Shown piece after piece: positions 42,320-50,800 of a stretch of DNA of 64,000 bases. The stretch's first letter is position 1; each line of letters opens with the position of its first letter. Origin of the DNA: CAZJYI01 sp964550025 (GTDB lineage: Bacteria > Verrucomicrobiota > Kiritimatiellia > UBA8416 > CAYOBW01); contig CAZJYI010000018.1 of the NCBI GenBank assembly GCA_964550025.1, forward strand, positions 1 through 64,000. Direction: 5' to 3'. Made by a program: the position numbers and the translations under genes. The notes beneath the pieces are model-generated. The model was not told the origin of the DNA, did not search any database, and saw only the letters and a program-made list of their open reading frames with translations.

Positions 42320-44410
42320 CTACGTGTTCGTCTGTTGTCGGCAACGATCACCTGGTTGCTCGGGCGGCGAGAAGCGTTCGCCGTGTTCCGCCGCCAGTTC
42401 TTCAAGTCGCTTCCGCGCGGTCCGGATTCCCAGATCGTGGGCGTACCTTAGCACACCTCCGCGGAAATCGGGAAACCCCATTCCGAGCACTGTTGCCACG
42501 TCGATGTCCGCTGCCTCTCGTGCAACGCCCTCCTCCAGCAGGTGGAGGGCTTCGTTCACCATCCGCAGCACGAGGCGCTCGACGATCTCGTCGGCCGGGA
42601 TGCCGGCTTGCTGTCCGGTCCCGGCGGTTTGGCTGGCCTGGATGAGTGCGGTGGTGATGTCGCTGTCGAGGGGTTCGCGGCTTCCCTTCTCGTAGCGATA
42701 GACGCCTGAACCGCTCTTCTGCCCCAGGTGCCCCTGCTCCACCAGGTCGACGACAATGGGGGAGGGGGCGCCGTGAGCCGGAAACGCTTCGTGCATTATG
42801 CAGGCCGTCTTGACGAGGATGTCGAGCCCGGCCATGTCGATCAGCACGAAGGGCCCCATCGGGAATCCGAAAGCGGTCACGGCGCGGTCGACATCCCGCG
42901 GCGATGCCCCGTCCTCGAGCAGACGAAAGGCCTCCAGGATGTAGGGGACGAACATGCGGTTGACCACGAACCCGACGCGGTTGCGGACCAGCACCGGTGT
43001 TTTGCGAAGCCGCTTCGCGAACCGCAGGGCCGACAGGGATGCTTCGGGGGACGTCCCGCCGCGCCGGATGACCTCGACCAGCGGCATGCGATGCGCCGGG
43101 TTGAAGAAATGCATGCCCACCAGCCGTTCGGGACGGCGCATGTCTTCGGCCAGCAGGTCGAGGGAGATGGTGGAAGTGTTCGTCGCGATGATCGTTTCCG
43201 TCGTGCAGTGGTTCTCCAGTGCGGTAATGACGGCCCTCTTGACCGCGAGGTCCTCGAATACGGCCTCGATGACCAGGTCGGTGCGTGCCAGGTCCTTCCA
43301 GTCCGTTGCCGCCGTGACCAGTCCAAGCATGCGTTCGGCACGCTCCGCGGCAAGCCGGCCCCGTTTGACGCGCTTCTCCAGCGAGCGGCGAATTCGCCCC
43401 GTGGCCTTGCCAATCGCTTCCGGGGTTTCGTCTAGAACGAGCACCGGAATGTCCGCCTCGATCAGTGCTTGGGCAATGCCGGTTCCCATCGAGCCCATCC
43501 CCACGACCGCGGCCGTGGCGATCTCACGGGGTGTCACGCCGGCCAGTTCCGGGACCTTGGCGGTTGCACGAGACGCGGAGAAGATGTGCAGTTTGCACCG
43601 CGTAGCCGGTGTTGCCATGCATGCCGCGAACGCCTCCTGCTCCTCGCGGAGCCCGGCCTCGAAGGAGTCCGTAATCCCGCGTCTCACCGCCTGGACGATC
43701 TTGCGCGGCGCGATGAGCTCAGGACGTGCCGACGCAAGCAGTTTCTCCGCCTGCGCGTGCCCTGCCGTGTTGTCGGCCTTGCCGATCTTCGCGTTCCGGT
43801 GCCTTACGGGGGGGACGTGCCGGGCCGCCGCGGCAATCCCTTCGACGCACGGGAGGAAATCATCCGCATCGTAGACCGCGTCGACAAGTCCGAGCGACAG
43901 GGCCTCGTCGGTGTCGATCGCCTTCCCGGTGAGCATCATTCTCAGCGCGGCCCCGACGCCGATCAGCCTTGGCAGGCGCTGTGTACCGCCCGCGCCGGGG
44001 TTGATGCCGAGCCTCACCTCCGGCATGCTGAACCGGCTGCCTGCGCGGCAGACGCGCATGCGGCAAGCCAGGGCCAGCTCCAGGGCGCCGCCCATGATCC
44101 TTCCGGCCAGCGCCGCGACAACCGGCTTTGTCGAGTCGGCAAGCTTCTGGTAGGCGTCCTGGAAAACCTGTGAGAGCCGGATGGCGTCCTCGGCAGTGGA
44201 CACGCCGTCGAACAGGGAGGTGTCAGCTCCCGCGCTGAAATGGCGGTCGTTCCCGGTAAGGACGATCGTCGCGACCGCGTCATCCGCGTTGGCACGCTCG
44301 ATGGCCGCGACCAGGTCGTCCAACAGGGCCGGTGTGACCGCGTTGACGGGTGGAGCGTCAAGGCGCAAAACGCACACATCGCCCGAGGTCTTGTAGTCGA
44401 TCAGGCTCAT
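42320..44410 (-). CDS. FadJ/FadB-like enoyl-CoA hydratase / 3-hydroxyacyl-CoA dehydrogenase
   Basis: A 696-residue bifunctional beta-oxidation enzyme. The start is ATG 44408-44410, overlapping the stop of the MDR gene (ATGA), which implies translational coupling. The N-terminal crotonase domain has HFSAGAD and the oxyanion-hole GRIMGGALELALACR, then MPEVRLGINPGAGGTQRLPR with the two catalytic Glu positions. The dehydrogenase part has GMGSMGTGIAQALIEADIPV, NTSTISLDLLA and MHFFNPAHRMPLVEVI with the catalytic His. A second C-terminal dehydrogenase domain (LVLRMVNEALHLLEEGVA) completes it. Confidence 0.93.
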   Translation of the reverse strand: MSLIDYKTSGDVCVLRLDAPPVNAVTPALLDDLVAAIERANADDAVATIVLTGNDRHFSAGADTSLFDGVSTAEDAIRLSQVFQDAYQKLADSTKPVVAALAGRIMGGALELALACRMRVCRAGSRFSMPEVRLGINPGAGGTQRLPRLIGVGAALRMMLTGKAIDTDEALSLGLVDAVYDADDFLPCVEGIAAAARHVPPVRHRNAKIGKADNTAGHAQAEKLLASARPELIAPRKIVQAVRRGITDSFEAGLREEQEAFAACMATPATRCKLHIFSASRATAKVPELAGVTPREIATAAVVGMGSMGTGIAQALIEADIPVLVLDETPEAIGKATGRIRRSLEKRVKRGRLAAERAERMLGLVTAATDWKDLARTDLVIEAVFEDLAVKRAVITALENHCTTETIIATNTSTISLDLLAEDMRRPERLVGMHFFNPAHRMPLVEVIRRGGTSPEASLSALRFAKRLRKTPVLVRNRVGFVVNRMFVPYILEAFRLLEDGASPRDVDRAVTAFGFPMGPFVLIDMAGLDILVKTACIMHEAFPAHGAPSPIVVDLVEQGHLGQKSGSGVYRYEKGSREPLDSDITTALIQASQTAGTGQQAGIPADEIVERLVLRMVNEALHLLEEGVAREAADIDVATVLGMGFPDFRGGVLRYAHDLGIRTARKRLEELAAEHGERFSPPEQPGDRCRQQTNT

Positions 44411-45369
44411 AGCTCGAGCGTGAGTTTCAGGGAGCCTTCGGCGCAATTGGCGTACATTTCGAAAGCTTCCGCGGCGCGGTCCCAGGGCATGCGTGGCGTC
44501 ACCATTGTCCCCAGTATTCCGGCGCGGCCGTCCACGACCATGTCGGCGGCTGTCTGGAAATAGGCGGCGCACTCGGGTCCCACGCAGTTGATAATCTGCG
44601 TTTCGTTGCGGAAAGCGGCGTGCCACGGGAACGGCTGATCGTTGTAATCCGGCATTCCGAACACGAAGAGCCGGCCGTGCCGTCTGACCAGGCCGGCCGC
44701 CGTTGTCAGGGCCTCGGGAGGGCTCGCCGCGCTGACGACGAAATCGATCATCTCACCGCCCGTCAGTTCGCGCACGGTCTCGATGACGTCGTCCCGGGAG
44801 GCGTCGATCGTCGCAGAGGCGCCGTAGCGTTTGGCCCAATCCAGTCGCCAGCCCAGGAGGTCGGTCGCGATGACCTGTTTTGCTCCCATGAGTCCCAGAA
44901 TGTGCGTCCAGATCAATCCCATGGGGCCCTGTCCGATCACGGCGCAGCGTTGGTTGATGACGTGTCCGGTCTGGTCCAGCGCGCGTAGCACGGTAGCCAG
45001 CGGTTGGGCCACAATCAGCGCCGCGATGTCCGGGGCGTCCCTGGGCAACAATGCGATGCCGGGAGGTCTGGCGCGAATCAACTCGGCGAAGCCGTAGTAG
45101 CCTTCGGGTTGTGCCAGTACCAGCACGCCGGGTTCCCACCCTTCGCAGCGGGATTCCACGATCGTACCGATGTTCTCGTGGCCGGCCCATCCGGTGGGGT
45201 TCGGGAATTGGAGATCGCCCCACACGCCTTCCCCCGTGTACTGGCCCATGTTGCTGCCGCAGAGGGCTACGTGACTGCATTCCACGAGCACGTCGCCGTC
45301 ACCCAGGTCGGGTGTGGGCGCGTCCAGAAAGGCGATCTGTCTGGGGGCGGCAATGTGAATGGCTCTCAT
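44407..45369 (-). CDS. MDR-family (zinc-type alcohol dehydrogenase-like) oxidoreductase
   Basis: A 320-residue medium-chain dehydrogenase. The catalytic-zinc residues appear conserved (C in ALCGSNMGQYTG and GHE in GWAGHENIG). The NAD(P) loop is VIGQGPMGLIWTHILGLMGAKQVIATD. The structural-zinc four-cysteine lobe is missing, as in several MDR subfamilies. It is first in the minus-strand cluster and overlaps the FadJ-like gene by 4 bases. Oxidation of a hydroxyl group in the same pathway is likely. Confidence 0.88.
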   Translation of the reverse strand: MRAIHIAAPRQIAFLDAPTPDLGDGDVLVECSHVALCGSNMGQYTGEGVWGDLQFPNPTGWAGHENIGTIVESRCEGWEPGVLVLAQPEGYYGFAELIRARPPGIALLPRDAPDIAALIVAQPLATVLRALDQTGHVINQRCAVIGQGPMGLIWTHILGLMGAKQVIATDLLGWRLDWAKRYGASATIDASRDDVIETVRELTGGEMIDFVVSAASPPEALTTAAGLVRRHGRLFVFGMPDYNDQPFPWHAAFRNETQIINCVGPECAAYFQTAADMVVDGRAGILGTMVTPRMPWDRAAEAFEMYANCAEGSLKLTLEL

Positions 45370-45502
45370 GGTCTGCAGTGCTCCTCGGCAGCGGCGGAAT
45401 CGGATCGCGTTATGACCGTCACGTTAGCCCGGAACCATAACCACGGTCCGGCGGCAGGTCAAGGGAATCGGGGAGAGTGCACGGGCGGCGTCGTCGGCAA
45501 TT

Positions 45503-45726
45503 GCAGATCTCAGATTTCAAATCTCAAATTTCAGATCTCAGAGGGCGGATGGCAGGGGGCAGAGGGCAGAGGGTAGGGACGGTTGACGGAGGGCCGTAGG
45601 GTAGGGGGAAGAGGGCGGTTGGCAGAGAGTGGGGGGGCGGGCGGGGAGGTGATAGGGGCCTTGTCTCGGATCGTTGCGCTCTGACCACTGGCTTTTGAAA
45701 TCTGAGATTTGAAATCTGAGATTTGA
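45503..45726. repeat. TCTCAGATT-type repeats flanking a purine-rich block
   Basis: The words ATCTCAGATTTCAAATCTCA at 45503-45541 and their inverse at 45694-45726 bracket a block of AGAGGGCAGAGGG-like purine repeats (45541-45655). The bracketing words match those at 36.2 kb. Together they fill most of the 45370-45860 interval, in which no gene is recognised. The outer copies could pair as the arms of a large hairpin. Confidence 0.7.
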
Positions 45727-45860
45727 CAGTTGGGCCTCACCATTCTCCCCAACAATGGGCTCCTCCTTTGCCCTTGCTCCCCTCGCCACTCCTGTGTTTT
45801 CATCCTGCCTTCGGGGCGCCGCCCCCCGCTTTTCATACCGGAGAAGAAGGGAGCTCCAAG

Positions 45861-46142
45861 ATGAGAGAAAAACGCAATGCCTGGCGCCGACGAGCCTTCC
45901 TGCTGGTCTTTCTCGTGCTGACGTTGTTCTGCTGGTGCCCGCTGGTGTACGGAAGATACGGCGAGGTGGGCCGCGTACTAGGCGTGCCGAGTTGGGTTGC
46001 CGTGGCCTTCCTGGTCGGCCTGGTCCTGTTCTGCCTGGAATGGTACTACCTCTTCTGTTCCGGCCTCGCTCTGGATGACGAGGAGCTCTCAGGCACTCTC
46101 TCGGAGTTGGGCGCCGACGGTCCGGTGAAGGAGGATGCGTAG
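45861..46142 (+). CDS. Small YhdT-like membrane protein
   Basis: A 93-residue protein with two membrane helices (about residues 12-31 and 44-66, the latter WVAVAFLVGLVLFCLEWYYLF) and an acidic cytoplasmic tail. ATG 45861 follows AAGGGAG. Its stop overlaps the GTG start of the symporter by 1 base. Small two-helix proteins of the YhdT/DUF997 kind commonly precede sodium:solute symporters (as yhdT-panF), which supports an accessory role. Confidence 0.7.
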   Translation: MREKRNAWRRRAFLLVFLVLTLFCWCPLVYGRYGEVGRVLGVPSWVAVAFLVGLVLFCLEWYYLFCSGLALDDEELSGTLSELGADGPVKEDA

Positions 46143-47653
46143 TGTTCGCCATTGCCATCATCACCGCCATCTGCCTGGTCTCGGTCTTCGTCAGCTACAT
46201 GGCCTTCCGGCGCGGGTTCACGCACAGCGCCGACGACTACTTCGTTGCAGGGTCCAGTCTCGGCTACTTCGTGCTCATCTTCAGCATGCTGGCCTCCTTT
46301 CTGAGTGCCTTCTGCATGGTAGGCATGTCGAGCCTGGGCTACCGGATGGGATTCGGTTCCATGTACGTATTGACCGTGAACCTCGTGCCCCTCGGGTTCC
46401 TCTGGTACTACCTGCACCGCAAGACGTTCGTTCTGGGCAGGGCTCGCAAGTGGATGTCCATGGGCGCGCCCTTCGGCGAGCGCTACGGCAACGGCATGCG
46501 CATTATCATCCCGATCGTTGTGCTGCTGGCTTCCATCCCGTACCTCGTGGCGCAGGTAAAGGCCATTGGCGTCATGGTCGAAACCATGAGTGACCAGATC
46601 ATTCCGTACCGGGTCGGACTGTTCTTCGTGCCCGCCTTCATCGCGCTCTACCTCATTATGGGCGGCATGAAAGGCGCGGCCTGGATCAACACCGTGCAGG
46701 GCGTGTTCTTCACGATCATGATCTTCGTCCTGTTCTTCGCCGTCATGTCGCGCAACGGCGGGCTCGTCCCCACCATGGACCTCGTGGCCGAGCGGCACCC
46801 CGAGCTCTTTCAGCTTGGCGCGAAGGGCGGCAAGATCTGGGGCTATCCGATGGTCTTCGGCTTCGCCGCGGCCATGTGCCTGGGGTGTGTCTGCTTCCCG
46901 CAGCCCTACATGCATGCCTATTCCAGCCGCACGGCCAAGGGGTTCAAGGCCATGATCCTCTCGTTCGGCGGCATATGCCTGATCGTGATATCCATGCCCA
47001 TCATGATCGGGATTGCCACGAGAGTCCTCGTGCCCGCCGAGGAGGTCGCGCATGCTGACCAGGTCTACGCACTGACCGCGCTCAAAGTGCTGCCCAACGC
47101 CCTGGCCGCCCTCGCCGTGGCCGGCGTGTTCACCGCATCCATGTCAACGGTCAACGGCATGGTGTTCGGCAACGCGACCAACGTGACGAACGATCTCTAC
47201 AAACTGCTCAAACCGGATGCCGATGCGCCTGAGCTCGTGCGTTTCGCCCGCCTGTGCGTGGCAGCCATCATGGCCATGTGCGTGATCATCGCCTGGGACG
47301 AGAAGACACCCGTGGCAGAGTTGTCCATCATCGCTTTCGGCACGGTGGCCGTGACGATCTTCCCGCTTTGGGGCGCCTACTTCTGGAAACGCGCTACGCG
47401 CGTGGGCGCGATTGCGGCCACCGTGATCGGGGTGGGAATGAATCTTACCTTCATGTTGATGGGGCATTTCGGCGAGGGCAGCAGCGTGATGAAGATGGTC
47501 CTGCTCCCGCAGAAACGCCTGTTGAACCTGAACGGGTTCCTGTTCTCATTCATCGTCGCCGGGATCGTCTTCTTCGTCGGCTGCCTCGTGACGAAGCCGG
47601 GGCCGGCCGAGAAGAAGAGCCTGGCGTTGTTCTTCCACCCGTCGCTGGACTGA
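46142..47653 (+). CDS. Sodium:solute symporter family transporter
   Basis: A 503-residue integral membrane protein with about 13 hydrophobic helices, starting at GTG 46142. The SSS signature region around FVAGSSLGYFVLIFSMLASFLSAF and the later VAGVFTASMSTVNGMVFGNATNVTNDLY segment fit the family, where the latter contributes to the sodium site. Partnered with a YhdT-like protein it resembles the PanF group, but the solute (vitamin, sugar or carboxylate) cannot be read from the sequence. Confidence 0.9.
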   Translation: MFAIAIITAICLVSVFVSYMAFRRGFTHSADDYFVAGSSLGYFVLIFSMLASFLSAFCMVGMSSLGYRMGFGSMYVLTVNLVPLGFLWYYLHRKTFVLGRARKWMSMGAPFGERYGNGMRIIIPIVVLLASIPYLVAQVKAIGVMVETMSDQIIPYRVGLFFVPAFIALYLIMGGMKGAAWINTVQGVFFTIMIFVLFFAVMSRNGGLVPTMDLVAERHPELFQLGAKGGKIWGYPMVFGFAAAMCLGCVCFPQPYMHAYSSRTAKGFKAMILSFGGICLIVISMPIMIGIATRVLVPAEEVAHADQVYALTALKVLPNALAALAVAGVFTASMSTVNGMVFGNATNVTNDLYKLLKPDADAPELVRFARLCVAAIMAMCVIIAWDEKTPVAELSIIAFGTVAVTIFPLWGAYFWKRATRVGAIAATVIGVGMNLTFMLMGHFGEGSSVMKMVLLPQKRLLNLNGFLFSFIVAGIVFFVGCLVTKPGPAEKKSLALFFHPSLD

Positions 47654-47659
47654 CCGGCG

Positions 47660-47815
47660 GGGAGCGCAGCCGGCTGAAAGCCGGCCGTACGATTCACCGG
47701 CTGAAAGCCGGCGCTACATTCGGCCGCGAGCGCCTGTCCCGCCATAGCCTTGGCGACGGCGGATGGGCGAGCGGACGCTCCACTCGCTCACGCTCGTGGC
47801 TACGTTCCTTCTTCG
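47660..47815. repeat. REP-like hairpins (family D and relatives)
   Basis: Two GCCGGCT/AGCCGG-type hairpins lie at about 47668-47680 and 47698-47711, read best on the minus strand where GTAGCG precedes the latter. They are followed by a CCGCC/GGCGG palindrome (47739-47762) and a CCACTCGCTC/GCTCGTGG imperfect palindrome next to a CTAC tag (about 47780-47804). The block lies between the convergent symporter and metalloprotease genes and might also serve as a transcription end. Confidence 0.65.
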
Positions 47816-50800
47816 CTACGGCACGCGCACATTCGTACGGTAGTAGGTGGTCGGTGCGCTACTGCTGACGGGGAGCCGCAGCTGGCCGCCGTTGCCCAGT
47901 ATGTCCAGGCCGAACGGCTGCCAGGGTGTGCCGTCGAACAGGCTGGTCTTCCAGAGCACGTCATACAGGCGGATGGACGAGGAGGGGTCGACGAGCAGAA
48001 CCCGCGTGCCCGCTCCGGACGGTGTGATGTTCGCGTCGGGGAAGTAGGACATTGGATCGTCGGGATCGGTGTCCGCCAGGTACTCGCGGTAATTGTCCCA
48101 GCCGTCCATGTCGAGGTCTCCCCCAAGCGTGTTTGTGTCCGCCAGTCCGTACCGCGCCCACCAACCCGCCGGGATCGACGGACCCTGGCTCGAATCATAT
48201 TCGTAGGCACCAATGTCCACCGTCCCGTCAATGATGCGACCGTTCCCGTCGAGGTCAGTGGTCCCCGCCGCGCGAACGTTGTCCCCGGTATTGATGCAGG
48301 GCGAATTGTAGGCCAGGTGGTAATCGCCTCCCGCCCGGTCAACGAACGACGGTTTGTTGGTGACGGCAAACATTGAGGGACGCAGGTAAGAGTTCGTCGT
48401 GCAGACGTGCACGAAGCCCGCAAAATTCCCGGACAAATTGGGACTGTTGGTGGCCGTGTTGTAGTAGATGATCGTGTTGTATGCCGTGCCCTGGTACATG
48501 CCGCCGCCCAGGCCACGGGCGTTGGTCGCGGTATTGTCCGCGATCGTACAGTTCCGGACGTTACTGAACGCCGTTCCTCCGCCGTATCCCGCGCTGTTGT
48601 CTGTGACCAGGCAGTTGTGCAGCGTGCCGTAGTACGATCCTCCGCCGCGCAGACCGGTCGAGTTGTGCATGATAACGCAGCGTTCGAAAGTTCCATAGTA
48701 CGTGCCGCCGCCCGAGCCGGACGAAGAGTTGTCGCGTATGATGCATTCGCGGATGGTGGGAGTCAGGGACTTGGGCGAACACACGCCTCCGCCCAGGCTG
48801 GTGTAGGTGCCGTAGAATGAATGATGGGCGTGTCCGTTGGCGATCGTGAAACCACTGAGGGTGCCCTGTGACATGAACACCGCGCGTACCCCGTCGTCCC
48901 CGCCTCCCCCGACGGTGGGGGCGGCGCCGTTGATGAACGTGTGCGCGGGGCCGTTGACACTTTCCACGGTGATGTCCTTCGTGATCTGGACCCGGTTGGT
49001 AACCTTGCCGATGTGCAGGTAGAGGTCGCCCCCCTGGTCGTATACCCCGTCCGCCACCAGCACGCGCGCCCCGTCTGTCGCCGCATCCACCGCGTCCTGG
49101 ATCCTGGTCGCGGCCGTGGCCCAGTTCGTGTACGGCGCTTGGGGCGTCGTGCTGTTCACGTCGACATAGTGCGTCGTGTCGTTGATGCTGAGGACGACGG
49201 GGATCTCCCGCGGCGAATTGCCGGCTTGTCCCGCGACGACGGCAACGATGCCGGTGTAGGTCCCCGCCGCCAGTCCGGCCGTGTCGAACGACAACGTGAT
49301 CGTGTCCTCCTCGCCCACGTTGTCGCCGCCAGTAGGCGTGGCCGAGAGCCAGGTTGCGTTGGACGTGACGACGTAGGAGAGCGGCCACGCACCGAGATTG
49401 CGGACCGTGATGGCCTGATCATCCGGCGACGCGCCGAACGAGGTGTCGATGGCAAACGACTCGGGCGAGACGGCCAGCCAGTAGGCGGTGCCCTGGTCTT
49501 CATAGGCCCCCATGTCGACCGCGGTGTCCCGGATGCGCGGTGCCTTGGCCAGGTCCGTTTCACCCGCGGCAAAGGCGGTGTCGCCGGCGTTGATGCAGGG
49601 GGAGTCGGGCGCCAGTTGGTAGTTGCCGGCGTCGCGGTCCAGAAAGCGCGGGTCCGCATCGAAGCAGCCGGTTTGGAGGATGCTGGGCGTGCAGACATGG
49701 TGGTAGTAAATGGTGACACCAGCGCCCGCGCCCGCGTTCCAGTGGTTTCCGTTGTAGCCCGTGTTGTGGTAAATGATGGAGTTGGTTGCGGAGCAGTTGT
49801 ACGTTCCGCCGCCCAAGTAGCCGGACTGGTTGCCGGCGACCGTGCAGTTTACCATGCTCCCGCCGTAGTTGCCTCCACCGTTGTAGCCGGACCGGTTACC
49901 CGCTATGAGACAGTTGCGGCATTCGGCGCCAACGACCCCGCCGCCGTCCTTGTCGGCGCCGTTGCCGGTGATGACGCAGTGCGTCAGCAGGGCGCCCGGT
50001 CCGTACGCGCCGCCGCCGCGATGGTTCTCGTTGACCTTCTCGGCAAGACTGGGCCCCTTGACGTGCGTGTGGCCGTTGGTCAGCGTGAAGCCCTCCAGCA
50101 CGGCGCCTTCGGCCAGGTAGATGCAGCGCACGGCGTCAGTTCCGTTTCCTCCGCCGGTTGCCTCCGCCCCCACGATATGCGTGGTGGCGGCCCCGTGGAC
50201 GCTGCGCACCGTGACGGCGTTGGTGATCACGACGCGGCAGGCCAGCGCCCCGTCCTGCGTTGGTGTGACGCGCGATCCAACGTCATAGACGCCCTCGGCG
50301 ACAAGGATCGTGCTTCCGGCGGCGGCTTCGTCCGCCGCGTCCTGAATCGTTGTCGCCGCCGTGGCCCGGCTCGTGTAGGGCGCGGCAGGGGTCGCGTTGC
50401 TCATGTCCACGTAATGCGTGGGCGGCGCGGCCGTGAAGACGACTTCGTCGACCCAACCCGCGTCATCCCCTTCCGACAACGTCTCGTCCTTGGCGTACTG
50501 CCAGAGCACGGTGTGCGAACCGGGCTCAACCCCAAGCGCCACCTGGTGCCAGTCCACGTCGCCGGAGATGAGCTCTTCCGAATAGCCGCCGTCAATGTGG
50601 ACGCTGAGCGTGTCGTAGTGGTGTTCGGAGGACACCTTCCACCAGAAGGAGAGCGTGCCGGGCCCCGTCACTGTCGTCTCCATCTGGCACCACTGGTCGT
50701 CGGCCACGTCGCCGCTCTGGGCCGCGTCCACTCCGTCGTGCGTCGTGACGGTCTGCGAGAACCAGTTCGTGTCGCCCGCGACGGCCCAGGAGTAGCCAGG

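Noticed and set aside
38116..45369. A classical benzoyl-CoA reductase (bcrABCD) operon
   Set aside because: Only one BcrC/HgdB-type subunit and one activase are present, and the ring-opening hydrolase set is not recognisable.
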